Of a stretch of DNA of 64,000 nt, positions 36,759 through 47,266 are shown one piece after another. The stretch's first letter is position 1. Every line of letters begins with the position of its first letter. The position numbers and the translations under genes are program-made. Source of the DNA: Erodium maritimum (Eukaryota; Streptophyta; Magnoliopsida; Geraniales; Geraniaceae); the NCBI GenBank assembly GCA_963921825.1, contig OY997594.1, positions 16,497,001 to 16,561,000 of the forward strand. Reading direction: 5' to 3'. The notes beneath the pieces are model-generated. The model searched no databases. It had not been told where the DNA came from and saw nothing but the letters and a program-made list of their open reading frames with translations.

Positions 36759-37315
36759 GCTCGTGCAAGTATGGGAACTAATGTATATACATGGTGGTCG
36801 CAATCTTTGTTTGTAATTATATCCGTACCCATTAACCACTATTACGCATAAATATGTATCATATTGATTTTGTTGTGCTATAATGAAGTTGTCAGGTTGG
36901 GTCGAATGGATATTCTTACTAGTACTACTAATGCTTGCATTTTCATAATTCCATCTTATCACGGTTATTAATGATCCTATCCATTCTCTCCATTTATAGA
37001 ATTCTTCCCGTTCGTCATTATCACCATCGCTTCAACCCCTTTTATTCTTTCCGTTACCTCCACCATAATTTTTGGGTATGGATCTTGCTCAAGAGATGAT
37101 TGCGTTAATCCTATGATCTACTTTTGGTGTCAAACCTCCAGCAAGTTCATTTGAGTTCATGTCAAGCGAAAAAAGCAGAGAGGGACCGTATAGAAAAAAA
37201 AAAAAAGAATAAGAAAATAAGAGCCCAAACCCAAACGAAAATCAAGAGAAAAAGGGAGGGTGTTCCAGGGTGGAGTTTCGAACCCAAGTGAACGGTGAAT
37301 AACAGAAGGCTCTTA
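36759..37315. other. MLO 3' region and intergenic sequence
   Basis: The MLO 3' untranslated region and AT-rich intergenic sequence. No other gene was seen. Confidence 0.4.
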
Positions 37316-39400
37316 GAGCATGTACATCAAAAGGAGTAGGAAACAGGGAGCAGAGAGCAGATTTATGTGCTAACTGGGATGAAGTGTGCTCGCACCCTTC
37401 TAAAACTAAGAGTGTTCCACATTAAAGGGGAGTATATATAGGGATCATAATTTGCAGAAGTGCTGACTGAATAATTAATTGTGCTAGTGTAGAATTTATT
37501 AAATTCATATTTAAAACAATAACTACTAAATTTAATTGAAATAAAATACATAAAATTGATTAATAGATAAATAAATTAACAAAAATGCAAAACTAATTAA
37601 CAAACTTGAAATTTCATTACTCCCTAAACATTACAATACTTTCAGTACGTCAAATTTATTGAAGAAATCATCTCAGTCGTTCGAATCTGAGTCGTTGTTT
37701 GAGCCACGGTAATTCGCTCCAAACCGACTCCATATGTGCTCTATAAGGTCATGTTGGAGTTGTTGATGGGTTGCATCATTGATGACGCTAGTTTGAGCAC
37801 GCAACTCAGCTTGGTATGGCAAGGGCCCTCCTTGATGCCATCGTTGAGGTGGTGCCAAATCTGGTAGTTCAGGAGGGGGCTCGAAATACAATTCGTCATC
37901 CCTTGCTTCGTAGCGGTCGCATTCATCCTCCACAATCATATTGTGTAGAATGATACAAACATGCATCATGTCAGCCAAAGTCGTCTCGTTCCAGACACGA
38001 GCGAGCCTTGAGATTATGTGCCACTGTGCTTGGAGGACTCCAAAATCCCGTTCAATATCTTTCCGAGCACCTTCTTGGCCTTTGGCAAACAACTTTTGTT
38101 TGCGAGTATGGGGATGGCGAATCAACTCCATGTGGGATAAATGTCGTCAACTAAATAATACGGGCGGTCGTAGCGACGCCCGTTGAGCTCGTAATCCACG
38201 ACCAAGTCACGACCATGTAAAGCGTCATTGAATAAGTGGTCAGCATTAAGAACGTTAATGTCATTGTTCGAGCCAGTCATCCCGAAATACACATGCCAAA
38301 TCCATGTATCATAGGACGCAACCGCTTCCAACATAATGGATGGATTCCCGTGATCTTCACGTTCGTGTGCTTTTTGCGATGCGACTGGGACATTCTTCCA
38401 CTCCCAATGCATGCAGTCAAGGCTACCAATCATACTGGAGAATCCTCGGCTGTGTCCGGAATCGAGTAATCGCTGCATGTCCGCCTCATTCGGCTTCTGC
38501 AGGTAAATCTCCATGAAAACCTCAATAACGGCTGTACAGAAACGTCTAACACATTTGAGTATAGTATTTACCCCCATACGTAGTGTGTCGTCCAATGAAT
38601 TGGCGGAGCATCCATACGCTGGCATTCGTATCGCGACGGTGCATTTCTGGTGTGTTGATAACCCCAATCGTCTCGCACCGTCCCGCTTCTTAACAAAGTA
38701 ATCATCATGAGCTGCTACCGCTTCCATAACCCGTATAAATAATGGTCTGGACATGCGAAATCGACGCCTGAACAGTTCGGGCCCATAGGTAGGGTTCTCG
38801 ACAAAATAATCCTCCATCAGTTGGTCGTGGCCTTTGGTTCGGCTTCTGTTAATCTTTCGTCGGGAACCTTCCCCTCTTTTGATCCTTTGCCTCCACGAGT
38901 CGAATTGGGGCATTTCTCTCTTTACCATTTTGTCGTTGCTCCATCGGAGTCCTTCCCCCAAGCACGAAGTTCGGCTTCGTGCTAGCGTTCTTTGGCTTCG
39001 AACTCCTCCCTCATTTGAGCCTCACTGTCGGACATTTCTTATCACAAAAAGTATGACAATTGGAGAGAAATGTTGAGAAAATTTTGGAGAAAGGTGTTGT
39101 GGATTGGATGAAATAGAGTGAGGGGTATTAATTTTGAATTAAAAAAACGTAACCGTTGAACCGACCGTTGCGAAAGCAACGATCATTTTTTTTGTCCGAA
39201 CCCGCCATGCGTCAGCAGGAGAGAGGCCGAGGGCGAGGACGAGGCAGCTTTCTGCCTCACGATCGGACCCGCCCTCGCGAGGCACAGGTTCGTACCCCGT
39301 GCTCCGCGTAGCCTCCGCCCCGCATCGCCCGAACCCGCACCCTGCACTCTCTGCTTCGTGCCTCCTGTCCCGCCCTTTTGCCCCGTCCATGTGTATGCTC
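37316..39400 (-). mobile_element. PIF/Harbinger DNA transposon with TTA target duplication
   Basis: The ends are inverted repeats. The left end reads GAGCATGTACATCAAAAGG and the right end, reverse-complemented, reads GAGCATACACATGGACGG. Both are flanked by TTA (37313-37315 and 39401-39403), the preferred 3-base target of PIF/Harbinger elements. The element is 2085 bases long and encodes one minus-strand transposase. The second gene of autonomous relatives (a Myb/SANT-like protein) is not found, and the transposase is broken, so it could only move with help. A GC-rich stretch at about 39180-39390 near the right end stands out from the AT-rich surroundings. Confidence 0.9.
37673..39035 (-). pseudogene. 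Harbinger (HARBI1-like) transposase, broken
   Basis: This is a DDE nuclease that would cut and paste Harbinger DNA. One frame, 38961-38122, covers the N-terminal helix-turn-helix region (HPT-type LGLSTHQKCTVAIRMPAYG). It also covers the first catalytic Asp in MIGSLDCMHWEWKN (D182), NNDINVLN, and the second Asp in YYLVDDIYPTW (D272). The third catalytic residue, Glu in ARKDIERDFGVLQ, lies in another frame, 38131-37673. A frameshift near 38130 therefore separates the catalytic residues. A likely original start at 39035 (MSDSEAQMREEFE) is cut off by a TAG before the open frame at 38961. The C-terminus SRFGANYRGSNNDSDSND looks complete. Confidence 0.9.
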
Positions 39401-39403
39401 TTA

Positions 39404-41433
39404 CCATCAAACTGGTACTCATTATGTTTAAGGTGTTCCATGGAACACCCTAATTATACTCTAGTTCCGCCCATGGATAACCCACGTATTGGAATTCTTT
39501 GATACCCATTCTTTTACGAATTTAAAATTTTTGATCTATAATCTGCGGATAAAATCCATACGAATTGCGGATCGAATAAATGGACAGACGAGTTAAATTT
39601 GCGGATGAGTTTGCACACCCCTAAAATTACGATGATATTCGATTCAAAGTGATTGGCCCGAGTGGCACTTTGGTAATTTTGCAACCATAAACTACTTCAG
39701 AGTTCTGACCCGTTTCTGCTTCAGTAGTATCGGGTTTCTGACCGCAACCCAAACCCTCGTACCGGTTCTGTTCTGGGTCTCGAATCTCGCTCGCTCTCTC
39801 TCTCTCACTCACAGTTCCAGTCATCAATGGTGTCTTGTTGGACGATTCTTCGTTGAATCTACTCTCTCTTTCGACCTCACTACTGCTAGCAACTACTACA
39901 CTAATAATTTGGGTATGCTTCTTTTCTTCTCCCTCTCCATCTCTTCCTTACCGTGTTCTTTCTGCCGTTTTCTGTAACCGGTTGGTTCCAGAATTGGGCA
40001 TTTCTGTGATTCTCTTGTCTTCATTCTGATAATTTCCCACAATATTTTGTGGAATCATGTCTTGAGCTGCACAATTTTCGAATTTCCCTAATAATTCTGT
40101 TTTCAAGATTCACATTTTAAGTTTGTGTCTTTATGCAACATGCCACGAATTTGTGTTTTTTATGGTTTTGTAATTGTGCTTCCAGAAGTTGAAGACCTAG
40201 AATAAGGGTATTGTTGTTGTTATCAACCATCCTCTGCCCTTCATTGGTTGTTATAGCTATTTACTTCCAAGAAAGTAGTGGTTTTCATAAGGGTTTGTAA
40301 TATGGGTGAATTGTATGACTAATTGTCCCACATTGGTTGTATGGGAAATGGGTGCTTCTCTTAAGCTCGCTTTAGTAAGTGTCTTCTCGCCCACTATGAT
40401 ATCGGGGACCTTTTGCCCATACAACCAATGCGGGTCAGTTTCCCTACATCCATATCGGTTTATTAAAATATGATTCTGTTTGCATTTTGTGATGACGGTT
40501 CAACTGTTTTAGTAATGACCATAAAAAAGAACGCACCGACCCTACCAAAGTCGAGTCTGAAGTTGAACCCAAATATGTACTCTTAAATATTCCAAGAATG
40601 GGTTTGTTTTCGTGACGGTGCCTAAAGATGAGAAAAAGTTGTAACAGGAAGATGTGAAAATTCTTTCTGTTGTAGAGGCTAGATAGGTGGGCTAAAAGAG
40701 TTCAGAAATTGGATAAACTAAAAGATATTTACACATAGTAGGATGTTGAATGTGTATGAAACTCCTAGTGCATGACAACTTCTTTATAGATAGGCATATG
40801 CAGTTATATATTTGTGAATGTATATAGTGATGACTAGGGAAAAGTAGATTTGATGATTCAACCCTCTTAGTCATGGAACTATGTGTTGAAATAGGGTATT
40901 CCAATCAATGAGGTGAGAACTGATGGTAAATTAAGGTCCAAGGTTTAGTAAACCCGTTTGCTTGTCATTGCTCAATTATAATTCACTGAAAGATAAATAT
41001 TGTTCATGGGAATTGGCTAGAATAGGTACGCAGATATGAATAAGCTTTAGCAGGTGGAATTTTGGCTTTACCTTTATTAGCCAGTTGAAAGGGCTCCTGT
41101 AGTATCAATTATGCTTTGATAGCCATTGGTTGATCCCATTCTTAGATTATACATATTTTGTTGGTGATACTCATTTGATTGATCCCATTCTTAGAGTTTA
41201 CTAATGTCTTTTCTTATGCTTCTTTTAACCAGAGTGGAAGCTGATCAATGTTCTTTGCAGGTAAACCTTACTTGGTTGAGTACATAGAAACTTATTCAAC
41301 CACAGTGAGTTCTTTATTTTCATTGTTTGCCGCTCAATGTGGATCCAACCTGACAATAATATACTCACTTTTCTAGTTGATTGTGTAGGCCTATTATTTC
41401 CAAGAATTTGTTTAGCTCAAGCTCTTTATTACC
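39404..41433 (+). other. Upstream and 5' untranslated region of the SET-domain gene
   Basis: A CT-rich stretch near 39780-39870 looks like a transcript leader. It is followed by a long AT-rich tract with no convincing open frame, consistent with a 5' untranslated exon and a long leader intron before the ATG at 41434. The exact leader splice sites cannot be fixed from the sequence alone. A short inverted-repeat element lies at about 40327-40440. Confidence 0.4.
40327..40440. repeat. Short inverted-repeat (MITE-like) element
   Basis: The left arm is GTCCCACATTGGTTGTATGGG. The right arm reverse-complements to CCCGCATTGGTTGTATGGGC. The arms are about 21-25 bases, and the unit about 115 bases. 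It lies in the presumed leader intron of the SET-domain gene. Superfamily unknown. Confidence 0.65.
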
Positions 41434-44246
41434 ATGCCTACTCCGAAGAAGGTTGTTCAAAGTTTGGTTCTTAGTAACTGATTTCTATTGCTCAATGCTC
41501 ATTGCCTAATCAATTCCTTTGGAACTTCTACTGTCCCTATATTGCTAGGATGTAGTGCGTATTTATTTCTTCCTGTTATCTTATGCACTTCTATGAAGAT
41601 GTTTAGTAAGCGTCGCCATACTAGAATAGAGGAGTCACGATGAACACTTGTATTTGATCTCATTACTTGGGATTTAGTATATTATAAAAATGTACTTAAA
41701 AATAAAAGCTTAGTTGACACATCATAATTTGAAAATCTCACAACCTTAGGTACATGATTAAAAAGCTCTCTTGGCATTTCAGTTTAAAATCTAATCTCTC
41801 TTCTAGAAATGATTGTGCTATTTTAGCAAGTTTTGGCCTAATATCTTTGTGCAATATTAACAATAAGCAATAGTCAAGACAACTTTGCGTGTGTGTGTTT
41901 AAGGCCTACCACATCCTTGTTGATTGACTTACTGCTCCTTGACGTATTTTGATCAGAATTCTGAGTGTGGTCACATTACGAAGGTATTCAACAAGTTACT
42001 GAAGGAGATGGGAAATCAAAATCCTGTTGAATTTGAACTTCCAGATTGGCTAAATAAGTGGAAGCCTACACCCTACAACTCTATAAGGCGTAGTATCCTT
42101 TTGGATTTATTCCAAAAAAATATTTTATAGCAAGATGTGGAGTTGCAAAATTACAAACTTATTTTTTTTCCCTTGGATATATGATCCATTTGACCTTCAT
42201 TTTTCACAGCTAGTAATTGCCTTATTTTTCTTTCTCCGACCTTGTTGTTGTTAACAAATTTAAGATGTATACCTCACAAAGAAGATTAGGAAGCGCACTG
42301 AGGATGATGGGATATTCTGTTCGTGCAGCACGTCACCGGGATCTTCCGGCACATGTGGTAGAGATTGTCACTGTGGGTGAGGATTTTGTTGGTTATGAAT
42401 TGTTTAATTACCTTTTCTGTTATAAAAGGTTAGGGTTGATGAAGGATTGTGTCTTTATGATGCTATTTGAAATACTTCATCCTGCAGGATGCTACTGTCT
42501 AGCTGCTCCTCAGGATGTAAATGTGGGAGTTCGTGCCTGAACAAGCCATTTCAACAAAGACCTATGAAGAAGATGAAACTGATTGAGGTAATTGCTTGCT
42601 TGTGTGTTATTTATAGTTAATTGCACTTGAAATTGTTGAAGTAAAATATGGTGCTCCCTGTAGACTGAGAAATGTGGATCTGGAATTGTGGCTGATGAAA
42701 ATATTAAGCAAGGAGAGTTTGTAATAGAATATGTTGGAGAAGGTAACTTTATTAGCCATTATTAGTATAAGGTTAATTACTTTCTGTATTTTTAACCTGT
42801 TGATCCGCTGTTCTACTTTCTCCAATGTAGTTATTGATGACAAAACATGTGAAGAAAGGCTTTGGCAAATGAAACACCAAGGGGAAACAAATTTCTATCT
42901 GTGTGAAATAAATAGAGATATGGTAATTGATGCCACGCACAAAGGAAACAAGTCCAGATATATAAACCATAGTTGCTCCCCAAATACTGAAATGCAGAAA
43001 TGGTACTTCACTGATCCATATTTTTTTTATATCGAGGTCATAATTCTTATTATTTTGTTGTAAATGTTTATATTTTGATGTTTATTTGAAGGATAATTGA
43101 TGGCGAGACAAGAATTGGCATATTTGCAATTCGTGACATTACAAAGGGCGAGCACCTGACATATGATTATCAGTATGTTCTCTTATATCATAAGCATGCA
43201 TAAATATTAAAGCCTTGTTGTTTGTGGATTGTCATGGCATGTTTGTTCAAGTAATATGGTTTTGAGTTCTTACTCTTTTTAATTTACCCTAACGAGTTAT
43301 GCAGGTTTGTTCAGTTTGGTGCAGATCAAGACTGCCACTGTGGTGCTAAAGGCTGCAAGAAAAAGCTTGGAGTGAAACCAAGCAAGCCTAAAACATCTTC
43401 TGATGCTGCATTGAAGTTTGTAGCATGCCAGGTTGCAATGTCCTCTCCCAAACTGAAAGCATTTATGTCTTGTAAGCATGTACGTATTGGAAGTTGTGTA
43501 ATATAATCAAGAAATTAATTGAAATAAAATGAAAAGGCTAATTTTAATCTGGTCATCCAAATTAAATTATGGCTTATTGCATTATTGAGTTTGATTCTCT
43601 CTTTTTTGTGCATGTTCTAGTGTAAATTATTACTAGTTTATTTGTGCATTTCTTCCTACATACTTATATACATTTCTTCAGTTGCAAAGACTGATTATAG
43701 ATTATTCTTTTGAAAGGTTTATGAGGATGGAGATTTGCACATAGGTAAACTGTGTTTTATTTATATTTTATATGTGAATTAAGTGTACGTATATAATCAG
43801 TTAGTAGTAATGATTAGTTATTTTCTTTCCTTTGGTGTATATATTCAGGAAGTTCAAAACATGCTAGTGGAACTTGTTCTCGGAATTGCATTGGTGAAGT
43901 AATAATGATATCTCGTCCCATGAATAAGAGGTCTGATGCATTACTTGCAAGAATAATTGTTCTTTTCCCTGTCTCAATCTTTAGAATATTTTATTGTCTC
44001 GTTTTCTTCTTCATCATGGTATTTAATTGTTTCAGATATTTCGGGATTGTGAAGCGGTTCGATTCATATTCGAAAAGACACTCGGTAAATGATTTGTTTT
44101 CTTGAGTATTATGTATTAAATTGGTTGAGTTGCTAATGAAGACGTATATGTATATTAAAAAATGAATAACAATGCAGATATTGTTTGAAGATGGTGGTGT
44201 ACAATTTGTTGACATGTTAAAGGAAGATTGGAAATTTGCAACTTGA
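41434..44246 (+). CDS. ASHH3: SET-domain histone-lysine N-methyltransferase, ASHH3-like, 12 exons
   Basis: The nuclear enzyme is predicted to transfer methyl groups from S-adenosylmethionine to a histone H3 lysine; ASH1-type relatives act on H3K36. Exons: 41434-41451, 41957-42089, 42265-42376, 42488-42587, 42664-42742, 42831-43002, 43092-43172, 43305-43479, 43717-43744, 43849-43930, 44036-44084, 44178-44246, giving 365 residues, close to Arabidopsis ASHH3. A Cys-rich AWS region (EDDGIFCSCSTSPGSS to CKCGSSCLNKPFQQR) precedes the SET domain, about residues 122-240, which has GEFVIEYVGEVIDD, NHSCSPNTEMQKW and LTYDYQF. The post-SET Cys motif is CHCGAKGC (Cys 242, 244, 249). The first exon encodes only MPTPKK. 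It was chosen because it splices in frame and matches the family start; it is the least certain exon. ASHH4 is a close relative. Confidence 0.94.
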
Positions 44247-44890
44247 TAATGTAATTGCAGGTGAGTGGCTATTAATCTGGTTTGTTCCATTTAGAAGAAG
44301 TTAATTTATGATTAAAAGTGACATATTATTGCAATGCAGGTAACAGAGTGGGTCCCATCCCATGTATAATGTGAAGCTCATCTCATCTGTCATGCTGATT
44401 TAGTGCAAGGATGTGTTGTTGTATTGTATCAGTCTCCATTCTTCATAATATGAGGATTCAATAGGAAATGTTGTATTCCTTTCACATTCTTTAATAAAAA
44501 AAGAACATTCCAATTCCATATGCATTATTTCTGTATGATTGAGATTTGAGATATATTTTAGTGGAAAGGCATATCCTCTCTATTCACTTTATGTTTCAAC
44601 CTTGCATTTCACATACATCTTACATTCATTTGGTTTTACAAATTGAAGATTTGTACTAATCGAATTCTTAATGATTAGGGTTAAACACTTTTGAACAAGT
44701 AATTGTATCATTTTACCAAGCAACATGAGCAATGACTTGCAATTCATTTTAATAAACATCTTTAATTTATATATATTTTAGTTTGGACAAATGGTATTGC
44801 AGCATGATTTTCCCATACGCTTGAGTTTCTGCATCACCTTGGAAATGCTCTAATGGGGTTGATTGGTCATGCTCTAACAGGGTTGATTGG
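44247..44890. other. 3' region of the SET-domain gene and intergenic sequence
   Basis: AT-rich sequence with AATAAA-like strings near 44490, probably the transcript end. No other gene was seen. Confidence 0.4.
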
Positions 44891-44899
44891 CGTCTACCA

Positions 44900-45865
44900 A
44901 CCATAAAAACTGACGTGGTTATCAATCATTGGCTGTGAAGTGATAAGCCAAAAACTAGGTAGATTAGAGAAGCCGACGAGTCTGATAAGGAGGACTCGAG
45001 AAAGATCTTCGAGACGGTGTTCGGAGAACAAGGCGATCGGATTGGCCGGAAAGGACCTCGACATGATCTCGCCTCTGGCTGATGGCGCCAAGAAAATCTT
45101 CGTGGTAGGGATTCTTGGATGGGTCAGATACTAGGCCTCAATGACATGTAGGTGGGCTGAAGCCCATTGGAAGTCAAACTAACAGGCCTGATGAAATTGG
45201 AACGGAAGCAAGGGGGTCCGGTTTGGGGCCAAGGATTGAAAGTACTGGTAAAGCCGGGTAGGTTTCTTGACCCGGAAAAGATACCAACAAAACCAGATGA
45301 CCCGACCCGGTCAAGATAGGCCTTTGGATTCCTTGGGCCTGTTTTGGAAGGGTCTACACGGTCCCATGGGTCTGCTTTAGTTCGGGGGCCTGCCTCGGAC
45401 CAAAAATATATTAAGTCCCGGAATCATGAGCAACATTAATGAGACTTAAGCCGAATGAGGGATCTGGAATGGGAAGGATCTAAATGTTCCGGAGACATTC
45501 AATTGCAGCAGCGAGGGGGTATAAGAACCCTCGCCTCGCAAAATGAGTGTGCAGGGGTCCAGAGGGGGGTCGTCCGGTTGTACTGCCCTTCTGGACGTAA
45601 GGTGACAGCGGTTCCACCAAAAGCCGACACAGTATTTCCCTAACAGCTCGGAGGTCAGCAATCCCGTGTTTTGGAGCCCTACTGGTATCAGTCAAAGGAG
45701 GACGACGCACGCTGACAACCTGGGGGAGTACTTTGTCCACCAATATCTATATCCAGCAAGGGGTTTGCTCGATCCTAGGTTCCGTCAATCTAAACTCGCT
45801 ATGTTGGTGTCGTTAGACGCTACCGCAGTCTCATCTTTCAGGCGCCTTTAGGAAAAAATTATTTC
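44900..45865 (+). mobile_element. LINE-like retroposon with the R1 3' module
   Basis: The right part (about 45500-45850) matches the R1 module in plus orientation, including GAGGACGACGCACGCTGACA near 45700 and GACGCTACCGCAG near 45817. The left part (about 44900-45440) is GC-richer with no recognisable domain. The 5' limit is approximate. No reverse transcriptase is present. Confidence 0.55.
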
Positions 45866-45897
45866 CTTTCCCTTTTTTTCTTCTTCAAATGGTAGTG

Positions 45898-47095
45898 AAA
45901 ATCAAGAAGGACGAAAATTCTAGATTATTTAAATAAATTTACATGTAATGCAAAAAACTAAGTTCAAAATACATTTGTACAATTAGTAAAGAAGACACCA
46001 TAATTTATGATAAAATATAATGGTATTTTTTTTTACAAATAAGAGAAAAAAATCACCAAAATATTGAAAATGTTCTAAGACCATTCATAGTGAGATTAGA
46101 CCGAATCAATTTAATAAATTGGACTACTTTTTAAGGAAATTAGTGGACATTAGACCCGATTCGTGGGTCTAATTGAATTTCCGTCATAGTGAGAATAGAC
46201 TGATTCGGTCTATTCCGAGTCTAATGTAATTTTTTTAAAATAAAATGAAATATTAATTTAATATATACAAAGTTATCTTATATTAATTAGGAAACAATAA
46301 ATTATAAATCATAAATTAATATAATCGTAATTAGATAATATTAAATTATGGAAACCTTAAATAAAGATAAAGACATATCTACGTAATAATTCATAAGCTC
46401 TAGTAGGGTTGAGAGCTCTCACCTAATTAATGTAGCCGCCATCATGAAACTATTCCCGTGTATGTCTACAACTACCACGAGATCGATCGTGAGTTTCCTC
46501 TTCTCTCTACTCTTGGTAGTGCTCTTCTCTACGAATTCAAAGTCAGCGATGTTGTATTGGAAGTATGGCGTATCTACGACAGACCACTACCCTCTGTTGC
46601 GGTGGTGTTCTCCTCTGCTCATCCACAATCTGGCGTTGCTGTATCAGAATGATGGTGCATCTAGGACGATCTACAACTCCTTGTTGTTGTGATGCTCGCA
46701 TACTTCGTGTTAGCCTCCCACGTCTCGAGCGGGAACACGACTGACGATTTAGTCGGAAATAATCAGACGAATCAGGCGAGGACTGTTATGTAGCCTTACC
46801 AAACCTGATGAGTAAGCAAGGATTAAAAGATTTTTACTGGGAGGGATTCCTAAATTATACCTATCCTCCCCTACAGATTATCAGGTTCAAGTTCGGCCGC
46901 CCACGATGAAAAGAGTCATGTTTCTCCAAATACAACTAAAAATTAAGAAAAACGAAAATTTTAGATTATTAAAATAAATATACATACAAGAACATAAGTT
47001 CAAATTTTTTTTTTTTAAAAGACGACCATAATTTATGATAAAACTAATTTTTAACAAATAAAGGAAAAAAAATCACCAGAACATTGGAAGTGCAA
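45898..47095. repeat. Direct repeat of about 170 bp flanking a 0.85-kb segment
   Basis: 45898-46080 and 46930-47095 are diverged copies sharing strings such as CGAAAATT, TTAGATTATT, CATAATTTATGATAAAA and AAAAATCACCA in the same order. Between them lie AT-rich sequence (46081-46430) and an R2 retroposon (46430-46930). The second copy is in the MTHFR promoter region. A local tandem duplication followed by a retroposon insertion is the simplest reading. Confidence 0.7.
46430..46930 (+). mobile_element. LINE-like retroposon fragment, family R2
   Basis: Related in reverse to 23958-24720: shared strings include GAGTAAGCAAGGATT, GGTGGTGTTCTCCTCTG-like sequence and ATCAGGTTCAAGTTCG. The apparent open frames here (46444-46692 and 46458-46652) are retroposon sequence with no recognised product. 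Confidence 0.5.
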
Positions 47096-47204
47096 TACAG
47101 AGCAATTGGAAGCGTAGCAGAGACGTGGTGGTTGGTGTGGATACACCGCTGATCCCTCCCAATAACAACACTCTACACTCTCCAGAGTCCAGACCCAGCC
47201 TTTC

Positions 47205-47212
47205 TATAAATA
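47205..47212 (+). promoter_or_regulatory. TATA box of the MTHFR gene
   Basis: TATAAATA lies 55 bases before the MTHFR start codon. It implies a transcription start near 47235 and a very short leader of about 30 bases. Confidence 0.55.
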
Positions 47213-47266
47213 GTAACTCTCCGCCAAACACTTGCACTGTGCATTTTGATTTCTGATTCGGAGAAA

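Noticed and set aside
46444-46692. Short open frames upstream of MTHFR
   Set aside because: They lie in an R2 retroposon copy and the sequence recurs elsewhere in the window in different frames.
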